Positions 1 to 5,638 of a DNA stretch of 5,638 nucleotides are shown piece after piece. The stretch lies in NCBI GenBank assembly GCA_026225155.1, contig JAMFSG010000396.1:1-5638 (forward strand). Direction: 5' to 3'. Under the pieces are notes generated by a model. That model was not told the DNA's origin, did no database searches, and was given only the letters and a program-made list of their open reading frames with translations. A program made the translations under genes and the position numbers. Position 1 is the stretch's first letter. Every line of letters begins with the position of its first letter. Source of the DNA: Verrucomicrobiota bacterium (GTDB lineage: Bacteria; Verrucomicrobiota; Verrucomicrobiia; Limisphaerales; UBA11358).

Positions 1-2405
1 ATTTCGCGATCGTGGACGAAGTGGATTCCATTTTGATTGATGAAGCGCGCACGCCGCTGATCATTTCCGGTCCATCCATGCGCACTTTTGACGAGCAATA
101 CGCGCAATGGAAACCGTCCGTTGAAGGTTTGGTTCGTGCGCAGCAGCAATTGTGCAATCGCTTTCTCAAAGAAGCCGAAGAGTTGATCAAAAAATTAAAT
201 CCGACCGACGGCGCGAAAATTCAGAACGTCGGACAGCTCGAACACGAAATCGGCATCTTGCTTTTCCGCGTCAAAACCGGCCAGCCGCGCTCGGAAGGTT
301 TGATGAAAATTTTGGAGAATCCGCAATACGCCGGCATGATGAATCGTGCGGAATTGGATTTGCACAAGGATCAAAAGAAAGTGGATCTGTATCGCGAGAA
401 GGAAGAATTGCTGTTCGCGATGGACGAAAAAAGTCACGAAGCGGACATGACGGAAAAAGGTCGCAGTTACATTTCGCCGCAAGATCCCGACGCGTTCGTG
501 CTGCCGGATTTGACGACGCAATTGCATGACGTTGACGCCGGCGCAGAAACCGACGCGCGCAAACGCATGGAAGCGAAGGCGAAATTGCAGGCGGATTTTG
601 AAGCGAAGGCGCAAAAAATCCACGCGATCTCGCAATTGCTGAAAGCGTATTCGCTTTACCAGCTCGACGTGGAATATGTCGTGCAGGAAAACAAAGTCAT
701 CATCATTGATCAAAACACGGGTCGTTTGATGTCCGGTCGCCGTTGGAGCGATGGTTTGCATCAAGCCGTCGAAGCCAAAGAAGGCGTGACAATCGAACGC
801 GAAACGCAAACGCTCGCGACGATCACGATTCAAAATTATTTCCGTCTCTACAAAAAATTAGCGGGCATGACCGGCACGGCGGAAACCGAAGCTTCGGAAT
901 TTTTCGACATCTACAAACTCGGCGTAATGACGATTCCGACGAACCGTCCGAACATCCGCAAGGACGGACACGATTCCGTTTACAAAACGCGCCGCGAAAA
1001 ATTCAATGCGGTCGCGAAAGAGATTAAAGAATTGCACGCGCAAGGCCGTCCGGTTTTGGTCGGCACCATTTCCGTCGAGACGAGCGAAATGCTTTCGCGC
1101 ATGTTGAAAAAAGAAGGATTGATCCATTCCGTTCTCAACGCGAAATATCATCAACAGGAAGCGGAAATTGTCGCGCGCGCCGGCCAGCGCGGCGCGATCA
1201 CGATCGCCACGAACATGGCGGGTCGCGGCACGGACATCAAACTCGGACCGGGCGTCGCGGATGTCGGCGGCTTGCACGTGCTCGGCACGGAACGTCACGA
1301 ATCACGCCGCATTGATCGCCAGTTGCGCGGTCGTTGCTCGCGCCAGGGCGATCCGGGTTCGTCGCACTTTTTCATTTCACTCGAAGACGATCTGATGCGC
1401 TTGTTCGGTTCGGATCGCATTGTGAAATTGATGGAGCGCATGGGTCTCGAAGAAGGCGAAGAATTGAAACATGGCTTACTTAATCGCTCGATCCAGCAGG
1501 CGCAAAAACGCGTTGAAGGCCACAATTTTCAACAGCGCAAACGCACGCTCGAATACGACGACGTGATGAATAAGCAGCGCGAAGTCATCTACGGTTTCCG
1601 CAACGAGATCATCAATTCCGACGACGTGCGCGATCGTTTGATGGATATCATCGAAGAAGTTGTCGTGCTGAAAGTGGAGCAGTTCACTTCGTCCGACACG
1701 GACATCAGCGAATGGAAAATCCGTCAGCTCGCCGATTGGGTGAATCTGAATTTTCCGCTCGGCATGCCGGAAGCAGAAATTCTTAAAGCCGCCCAATCTG
1801 GAACCGAAAAACCCGTTTCCGGTTCGCTCTACGACGGTTTGAACGAAGCGCAATTTGCCGCCTGCAATTTCATCGGCGACGCGATCCGCAAAGCTTACGA
1901 ACTGAAAATCAGTTTTGAAGAACCGGAAAAACTGACGACGGTCGAACGCTATACGATCTTGAGCGCGATTGATAAATTGTGGCAGGAACACCTTTATGAG
2001 ATGGATAGCTTGCGCCAGAGCATCGGTTTGCGCGCGCACGGTCAGCGCGATCCGCTTTTGGAATATAAATCCGAAGCGTTCAAAATTTTCGACGAACTCA
2101 TGGTCAACGTGAAAACGGAAATCTGTCATAACGTTTTCCGCAGCGCATCGTCCATGCTGGCATTTGAAACTTTTTTGCGCAACGTGCCGCAACAGACTTT
2201 GCACCAGACTACGCAAACGCTTGGCGCGAGTTCGACGGCTCCGAATGCGTCCGGCAAAAAAGCCAGCGACGTCGTCAGCGAAGCCGCTTCGGCGGCGGAA
2301 GCGCAGGCCAAAGCCAAACCCGTTCGCACCGGCCCAAAAGTTGGACGCAACGATCCTTGCAGTTGCGGCAGCGGCAAAAAATATAAAAATTGCTGCGGCA
2401 AATAA
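1..2405 (+). CDS. secA: Protein translocase subunit SecA, 5'-truncated by window edge
   Basis: SecA is the cytoplasmic ATPase that drives unfolded preproteins through the SecYEG channel. The frame is already open at position 3 (F-A-I-V-D-E-V-D), so the N-terminal Walker A region lies outside the window and the GTG at 12 is not the true start. Counting visible residues from that GTG: DEVDSILIDEARTPLIISGP (Walker B and start of PPXD) at 2-21; TGRLMSGRRWSDGLHQ about 235-250; MTGTAETE about 286; IPTNRP about 308; VLVGTISVETSE about 348; TNMAGRGTDI about 400; GTERHESRRIDRQLRGR about 424-440 (motif VI); EYDDVMNKQR about 514; helical scaffold LWQEHLYEMDSLRQSIGLR about 656-674. A variable linker leads to a C-terminal zinc motif, CSCGSGKKYKNCC, within the last 15 residues, which normally binds SecB or ribosomes. 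Compared from memory with E. coli SecA, the PPXD carries about 70 extra residues (visible 60-130) and a second, EAKA-rich addition near 180-205. Motif VI reads RGRCSRQGD rather than RGRSGRQGD. No terminator is visible after the stop. Confidence 0.98.
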   Translation, partial: FAIVDEVDSILIDEARTPLIISGPSMRTFDEQYAQWKPSVEGLVRAQQQLCNRFLKEAEELIKKLNPTDGAKIQNVGQLEHEIGILLFRVKTGQPRSEGLMKILENPQYAGMMNRAELDLHKDQKKVDLYREKEELLFAMDEKSHEADMTEKGRSYISPQDPDAFVLPDLTTQLHDVDAGAETDARKRMEAKAKLQADFEAKAQKIHAISQLLKAYSLYQLDVEYVVQENKVIIIDQNTGRLMSGRRWSDGLHQAVEAKEGVTIERETQTLATITIQNYFRLYKKLAGMTGTAETEASEFFDIYKLGVMTIPTNRPNIRKDGHDSVYKTRREKFNAVAKEIKELHAQGRPVLVGTISVETSEMLSRMLKKEGLIHSVLNAKYHQQEAEIVARAGQRGAITIATNMAGRGTDIKLGPGVADVGGLHVLGTERHESRRIDRQLRGRCSRQGDPGSSHFFISLEDDLMRLFGSDRIVKLMERMGLEEGEELKHGLLNRSIQQAQKRVEGHNFQQRKRTLEYDDVMNKQREVIYGFRNEIINSDDVRDRLMDIIEEVVVLKVEQFTSSDTDISEWKIRQLADWVNLNFPLGMPEAEILKAAQSGTEKPVSGSLYDGLNEAQFAACNFIGDAIRKAYELKISFEEPEKLTTVERYTILSAIDKLWQEHLYEMDSLRQSIGLRAHGQRDPLLEYKSEAFKIFDELMVNVKTEICHNVFRSASSMLAFETFLRNVPQQTLHQTTQTLGASSTAPNASGKKASDVVSEAASAAEAQAKAKPVRTGPKVGRNDPCSCGSGKKYKNCCGK

Positions 2406-2448
2406 GTTTGGTTTTCATTGCGGCAGAAATCTCAAATCAGCTTGAACC

Positions 2449-3333
2449 ATGTTTCGCATCGGCATTGATCTGGGCGGCACGAAAATCGAGGGCGTGATTC
2501 TCGATGCGGACGGCCGTGAAATTTTCCGTAAACGCATCGCTACCGAACGCGAACATGGCTATCAGCATATTCTCAGCCGGCTGAAATCCATCCACGACGA
2601 ATTAGTCGCCGTGATCAAAGGTCAGCCGAATACGTTCGGCATCGGCACGCCCGGCGCACTTTCGCCCCGCACCGGCCTGTTAAAAAATTCCAACACGGTT
2701 TGCATGAATGGCCAGCCGGTGAAAGCTGATCTGGAAAAATTGCTCAACCGCAAAATCGAAATTCAAAACGACGCGAATTGTTTTGCGATGGCCGAAGCAA
2801 TGCTTGGCGCGGGCAACGGCAAAAATCTGGTTTTCGGCGTCATCATGGGCACCGGCTGCGGCGGCGGCATCGTTTACAAAGGCGAAGTTTTCACCGGCAA
2901 ACAGGCGATCGCGGGCGAATGGGGTCACATGAGCATTGATCCAAATGGCCCACTATGTTTTTGCGGCCATCGCGGTTGCGTGGAGACTTTCATCAGCGGC
3001 GCCGGTTTGGAAAATCGTTACGCGGAAAAATTTGGCGTGCGCAAACCACTGAAAGAAATCGAAAAAGAATTTTTCGCCGGCGAGCCGAAAGCCGTTGAGT
3101 TCGTGCAGATTTTTTTCCGCAACTTCGGTCGCGCGCTTGCGAACCTGATTGATATTCTTGATCCCGACATCGTGGTTCTCGGCGGTGGCGTTTCCAATTT
3201 CAGCGCGATTTACAAAGAAGGCGTCGAGCAAGTCAGCAAAACTGTGCTCACGGATGAGTTTCAAACGCCGATAGTGAAAAACCAACTCGGCGATTCCGCC
3301 GGCGTTTTGGGCGCGGCTTTGGTAGGAATTTAA
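2449..3333 (+). CDS. ROK-family sugar kinase (fructokinase Mak / NagK-like)
   Basis: This is a complete 294-residue cytoplasmic kinase that should phosphorylate a hexose or N-acetylhexosamine with ATP. Visible signatures are the phosphate-binding motif DLGGTK at 7-12; GIGTPGAL at 64-71; NDAN at 107-110 with D108 as probable catalytic base; the second nucleotide-binding loop GTGCGGG at 134-140; GEWGH at 156-160, where E157 should contact the sugar and H160 starts the zinc site; CFCGHRGC at 170-177 supplying C170, C172 and C177; and LGGGVS at 245-250. The stretch CVETFISG after the zinc cysteines resembles E. coli Mak and NagK more than classical ROK glucokinases, so fructose, mannose or GlcNAc are all possible substrates. 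Length is normal for ROK kinases, and there is no helix-turn-helix domain, so it is an enzyme and not a ROK repressor. The ATG start is supported by the immediate DLGGTK N-terminus; no strong Shine-Dalgarno is visible. It follows secA by 43 nt. Confidence 0.95.
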   Translation: MFRIGIDLGGTKIEGVILDADGREIFRKRIATEREHGYQHILSRLKSIHDELVAVIKGQPNTFGIGTPGALSPRTGLLKNSNTVCMNGQPVKADLEKLLNRKIEIQNDANCFAMAEAMLGAGNGKNLVFGVIMGTGCGGGIVYKGEVFTGKQAIAGEWGHMSIDPNGPLCFCGHRGCVETFISGAGLENRYAEKFGVRKPLKEIEKEFFAGEPKAVEFVQIFFRNFGRALANLIDILDPDIVVLGGGVSNFSAIYKEGVEQVSKTVLTDEFQTPIVKNQLGDSAGVLGAALVGI

Positions 3334-3357
3334 AAGGCGAAATTTTTCAAGAAACAC

Positions 3358-3368
3358 TTGCGTCGCAA
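3358..3368. repeat. Short perfect palindrome TTGCG-T-CGCAA
   Basis: The sequence TTGCGTCGCAA is a perfect inverted repeat with 5-nt arms and one central base. It overlaps the proposed -35 element. It shares the outer TTGC/GCAA arms with the longer palindrome at 3384-3400, their centres being 29 bp apart. It is too tight to form a good RNA hairpin, so a DNA-level role is more likely if it has any. Confidence 0.4.
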
Positions 3369-3385
3369 ATTTGTTTGATTATATT
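3358..3385 (+). promoter_or_regulatory. Putative sigma70-type promoter for the small secreted-protein gene
   Basis: A -35-like TTGCGT (3358-3363) is followed after 16 nt by a good -10-like TATATT (3380-3385), which would place the transcription start near 3392. It lies in the AT-rich gap just after the ROK kinase gene. The -35 half matches consensus weakly (3 of 6) and the -10 well (5 of 6). If it is used, the TTG at 3371 cannot be the translation start of the next gene. Confidence 0.4.
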
Positions 3386-3730
3386 GCAAACGATTTGCAA
3401 CTTGTAAATCCTATCAATCGTCATTGGCGACTGCGTTTGCACGCGGCCACGGCTGGTTTATCGCTGGCGCTGTGGCTGTTGATGACGGTGGCTGAAGCGT
3501 ATCCGGCTTTGCACGCGTGGATGCACGGCGGCGCGATTCCCGACAATGACGATTGCGCAGTGGTCATGGTTGCGCACGGAAAAGTCGAAACGGTTGCGGC
3601 CATCACGCCAGTCGTCACGCCGGTCACGACGATTGAAATTGTTTCGTTGCCGGAATTTTCCATTTTTCGTTCCGCCAGAATTTTTCTTCCCGATGGCCGC
3701 GGGCCGCCGGTGTTCTTCGCAGTTTCCTGA
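3371..3730 (+). CDS. Small exported His/Cys protein, DUF2946-like, function unknown
   Basis: The reading frame encodes up to 119 residues. A short basic stretch (NRHWRLRLH, 16-24) precedes a hydrophobic segment (about 25-41) ending in AEA at 41-43, which looks like a Sec signal peptide cleaved before Y44, or else a single membrane anchor. The presumed mature part has a clustered set of potential metal ligands: H48, H52, D59, D61, C62 and H69, in the pattern LHxxxH - DC - AHG. A Thr/Pro/Val-rich linker (about 78-90) follows, then the C-terminal sequence LPDGRGPP (106-113). The H/C cluster plus a terminal RGPP recalls DUF2946-type proteins and small proteins I associate with Verrucomicrobia; that link is from memory and not proven. 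The start is uncertain: no ATG precedes the signal sequence. TTG 3371 gives the longest form but sits inside the proposed promoter; TTG 3395, CTG 3431 and TTG 3437 are alternatives. ATG 3482 would delete most of the signal. A strong terminator follows the stop, and a TonB-dependent receptor lies next. Confidence 0.7.
   Translation: MFDYIANDLQLVNPINRHWRLRLHAATAGLSLALWLLMTVAEAYPALHAWMHGGAIPDNDDCAVVMVAHGKVETVAAITPVVTPVTTIEIVSLPEFSIFRSARIFLPDGRGPPVFFAVS
3384..3400. promoter_or_regulatory. Operator-like palindrome TTGCAAA-CGA-TTTGCAA
   Basis: This is a perfect inverted repeat with 7-nt arms and a 3-nt spacer. It overlaps the end of the proposed -10 element and covers the expected transcription start, a common site for a repressor. 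GCAAA at 3386 also repeats GCAAA at 3365 with a 21-bp, two-helical-turn offset. No regulator gene is present in the window, so the binding protein is unknown. I cannot assign it to a known box such as Fur, Zur or LacI from memory. Confidence 0.5.
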
Positions 3731-3738
3731 TTCATTGG

Positions 3739-3770
3739 TTTCAGACGAATTGCTTCGTCTGAAATTTTTT
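3739..3770 (+). terminator. Rho-independent terminator after the small-protein gene
   Basis: A perfect 11-bp stem, TTTCAGACGAA (3739-3749) with TTCGTCTGAAA (3754-3764), closes a 4-nt loop TTGC and is followed directly by six T residues (3765-3770). It starts 9 nt after the stop codon at 3728-3730. It should end most transcripts of the small gene and so separates it from the receptor gene downstream, or acts as an attenuator if read-through is regulated. Confidence 0.9.
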
Positions 3771-3783
3771 CCTTAAACCAAAA

Positions 3784-3814
3784 CTTTGCTATGCGCCATG
3801 TGCGTTTGGCAAAG
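3784..3814. other. Long imperfect hairpin in the receptor 5' region
   Basis: CTTTGCTATGCGC (3784-3796) can pair with GCGTTTGGCAAAG (3802-3814) around the 5-nt loop CATGT. The 13-position stem has two G-T pairs and one T-T mismatch. On the + strand it is not followed by a T-run, so it is not a normal terminator there. On the - strand it is followed by TTTTGGTTT, which is weakly terminator-like. It ends 64 nt before the receptor start codon and could be a leader structure or an operator. Confidence 0.5.
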
Positions 3815-3878
3815 CGTGAATTCATAAACAACTGATTCGCGGAAAGTGTTTTGAAAAATTTAACCATTTAGAAAAATC

Positions 3879-5638
3879 ATGAAAATTTTTGAAGATCAGA
3901 AAAATTGGAATCGCAGAATTTATTGGTCAGTCATTTCCTTGGTGGCGTTATCTTGTGGCGGGACGGCGCTGGCGCAGACAAACATCGTTTCGTCGGGCAG
4001 TTCAACGAACGTCACGGATCTGGGCAACGTCACGGTTGTCGGCCAGTTGGATCAGGCGCGCAGCCAGATTTTGCCGAATCTAGGGGCGACGGCTTATACA
4101 ATCAACCAGGATCAGATCGAGTCTGGTTCACGCGGCGGCGATGCGCCGTTCAACGACATCATTCTGCGCGCGCCGGGCGTGGCGCAGGATTCGGCGGCGA
4201 ATGGCGATCTGCACGTCCGCGGCGAACACGCGAACTTGCAATATCGCATCAACGACGTTTTGTTGCCGGAAGGCATCACGGGTTTCGGATTGGAATTGGA
4301 TCCACGTTTTGTGAGTTCGCTGCAACTCATCACCGGTTCGTTGCCGGCGCAATATGGTTTTCGCACGGCGGGTGTCGTGGACATCCAGACGAAAAGCGGC
4401 GCGTTTGAAAACGGCGGCGAAGTGGGTTTTTACGGCGGCAGCGACGCCACGGCGCGGCCGAATTTTGAATACGGCGGATCGTCGGGAAAATTCAGCTACT
4501 ACGTTGACGGCAGCTACGAGCACAATTCGCTTGGCATCGAAAATACGATTTCAAGCCCCAACGCGATCCACGACGACACCGACCAATTCAAGACTTTTAC
4601 CTACATGTCCTATGTGATGGACGACACGAGTCGCGTGAGTTTCATGGGCAGCGCGTCTTATAGCAATTTTCAAGTGCCGGACACGGCGGATTTGGCGGCG
4701 GGAACTTCGCCCAATGGCAACCAATGGGTGCCGGGAAGTTTTAATTCCGCCGATCTGAACGAGCAGCAACGCGAGCAAAATTATTTTGGCGTGCTGACTT
4801 ATCAAAAATCAGCCGGCGATTTCAACGGCCAGCTTTCCGTGTTTGGACGCGGCAGCGGCGTGCATTTTCGACCGGATCAAATCGGTGATCTGTATTTCAA
4901 CGGCGTGGCGAGCGAGGACGAACGCAAACTTTACACCGCCGGTTTGCAGGGCGACGCGAGTTATGATCTCGGCGACAAACATACGATCCGCGGTGGTGTG
5001 GAAGTGCTGGACGAAACCGTTTTTTCGCAGGCAAACACGACCGTGTTTCCCGTGGATGCCGCTGGAAATCCAGACGGCGCGGCATTTTCCATTCCGCAAA
5101 ACGACCGCCTGCGCGGTTTGTTCGCGGGCGTTTATTTGCAGGACGAATGGAAAATTTTTCAGAAATTGACCGTCAATTACGGTGCGCGGTTTGATGAATT
5201 CACCTCATCGTTCGACAGCGAAAACCAGTTGAGTCCGCGCATCAACTTCATTTATACGCCGACGGATTCGACGACATTGCACGCGGGTTATTCGCGATAT
5301 TTCACGCCGCCGCCGATTGAAAATATTTCCGGCAGCGAAGTCGCGCTGTTCAACGGCACGTCAAATGGCGCGGGTAATCAGGATGATCCGGTTAAGGCGG
5401 AGCGCGCGGATTATTTCGATGCCGGCGTCACACAAAAAATTCTGCCCGGCCTGCAAGTCGGCGTGGACGGCTATTACAAATACGCGCACAACCAGCTCGA
5501 CGACGGATTGTTCGGGCAATCGCTCATCTTGTCGGCCTTTAATTACGCGCGCGGTCAGATTTACGGTGTGGAATTCACCGGCAATTACACCCACGGCGGT
5601 TTTTCTACTTATGCCAACGTCGCGTTGTCGAAAGCGCA
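3879..5638 (+). CDS. TonB-dependent outer-membrane receptor, 3'-truncated by window edge
   Basis: This frame is open from ATG 3879 to the last base, giving 586 residues with no stop. The protein imports a scarce ligand across the outer membrane using TonB-ExbBD energy. Residues 1-32 are a signal peptide: basic/polar MKIFEDQKNWNRR, hydrophobic core about 15-30, and cleavage after ALA at 30-32. NVTVVGQL (50-57) is a plausible TonB box. The plug domain spans about 64-175 and includes TINQDQIESG, DIILRAPGV (93-101), LHVRGEHANLQYRINDV (111-127) and AQYGFRTAGVVDIQTKSG (157-174). From about 178 on there are alternating aromatic/polar beta strands of the barrel, with typical late signatures DEWKIFQKLTVNYGARFDEF (422-441) and LSPRINFIYTPTDSTTLHAGYSRYF (451-475). 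There is no N-terminal carboxypeptidase-like or STN domain. The missing end should hold the last strands and a terminal aromatic residue. No strong Shine-Dalgarno precedes the ATG (GAAAAATC only). The substrate cannot be read from the sequence; the upstream small His/Cys gene makes a metal such as copper a hypothesis. Confidence 0.93.
   Translation, partial: MKIFEDQKNWNRRIYWSVISLVALSCGGTALAQTNIVSSGSSTNVTDLGNVTVVGQLDQARSQILPNLGATAYTINQDQIESGSRGGDAPFNDIILRAPGVAQDSAANGDLHVRGEHANLQYRINDVLLPEGITGFGLELDPRFVSSLQLITGSLPAQYGFRTAGVVDIQTKSGAFENGGEVGFYGGSDATARPNFEYGGSSGKFSYYVDGSYEHNSLGIENTISSPNAIHDDTDQFKTFTYMSYVMDDTSRVSFMGSASYSNFQVPDTADLAAGTSPNGNQWVPGSFNSADLNEQQREQNYFGVLTYQKSAGDFNGQLSVFGRGSGVHFRPDQIGDLYFNGVASEDERKLYTAGLQGDASYDLGDKHTIRGGVEVLDETVFSQANTTVFPVDAAGNPDGAAFSIPQNDRLRGLFAGVYLQDEWKIFQKLTVNYGARFDEFTSSFDSENQLSPRINFIYTPTDSTTLHAGYSRYFTPPPIENISGSEVALFNGTSNGAGNQDDPVKAERADYFDAGVTQKILPGLQVGVDGYYKYAHNQLDDGLFGQSLILSAFNYARGQIYGVEFTGNYTHGGFSTYANVALSKA

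Noticed and set aside
570..611. Direct repeat of a 12-mer (GAAGCGAAGGCG) in secA
   Set aside because: It encodes two EAKA segments of a charged helix inside the SecA insertion; this is ordinary coding repetition and not a mobile or regulatory repeat.
195..833. Long - strand open frame opposite secA (212 codons), and a similar one at 1476-2216
   Set aside because: The translations are rich in Phe, Arg and His, as expected from the antisense of Glu/Lys/Ala-rich secA codons. They show no recognisable domain and lie fully over a conserved gene.
2406..2448. Promoter or terminator between secA and the kinase
   Set aside because: Neither a convincing inverted repeat with a T-run nor a paired -35/-10 set is visible in these 43 nt.
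3357..3380. Terminator after the ROK kinase (TTGC-GTC-GCAA followed by ATTTGTTT)
   Set aside because: The stem is only 4 bp with a 3-nt loop, too weak for rho-independent termination. The sequence is better explained as DNA-level palindromes or promoter elements.
3815..3878. Promoter immediately upstream of the receptor
   Set aside because: TTGGCA at 3806 and TTGAAA at 3851 look like -35 boxes, but neither has a matching -10 element at 16-18 nt, so I do not call one although one may exist.
3939..3959. Possible lipobox (VALSCGG) at residues 22-28 of the receptor, suggesting a lipoprotein
   Set aside because: The -3 position is Ala rather than the usual Leu, Val or Ile, and a good signal peptidase I site (ALA before Q33) follows. 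Receptors of this class are normally not lipoproteins.
3905..4408. Open + strand frame of 167 codons inside the receptor gene
   Set aside because: It is out of frame with the clear signal peptide, plug and barrel reading that starts at 3879 and has low-complexity Arg/Gly content, so it is a shadow.

Overview
The window looks like chromosomal DNA from a Gram-negative bacterium, most likely a verrucomicrobium or a close PVC/FCB relative. Three things point that way: a SecA with a long insertion in the PPXD region and the variant helicase motif RGRCSRQGD, a small secreted His/Cys protein ending in RGPP of a type I associate with Verrucomicrobia, and an outer-membrane TonB-dependent receptor. The lineage is inferred from protein character, not from a database search. 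Codon use is similar in all the genes, and I see no insertion sequence, integrase, CRISPR array, tRNA or rRNA.

Layout: all genes are on the + strand. (1) Positions 1-2405 hold the C-terminal ~800 residues of SecA, the motor ATPase of the Sec translocase; the window opens at its DEVD Walker B motif. (2) After a 43-nt gap without a visible terminator, 2449-3333 encodes a complete ROK-family sugar kinase closest in character to Mak/NagK, possibly co-transcribed with secA. (3) A short AT-rich region (3334-3400) carries a plausible sigma70-type promoter and two palindromes built on TTGC/GCAA. It leads into a small exported protein (up to 3371-3730) with a His/Asp/Cys cluster reminiscent of DUF2946. 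(4) A textbook rho-independent terminator (3739-3770) and a second long hairpin (3784-3814) separate this gene from (5) a TonB-dependent receptor that starts at 3879 and runs off the window end (586 residues visible).

How they fit together: secA and the kinase are housekeeping genes. The small protein and the receptor form a second module. An operator-like palindrome lies over the predicted transcription start of the small gene, and a terminator lies between the two genes. This suggests a regulated uptake or sensing pair in which the receptor is expressed separately or by read-through. A metal such as copper is a possible substrate, by analogy with DUF2946-type neighbours of copper receptors, but nothing in the receptor sequence proves it. 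No part of the window is clearly an unprecedented system; the small-protein/receptor module and its regulatory DNA are the best candidates for something undescribed.
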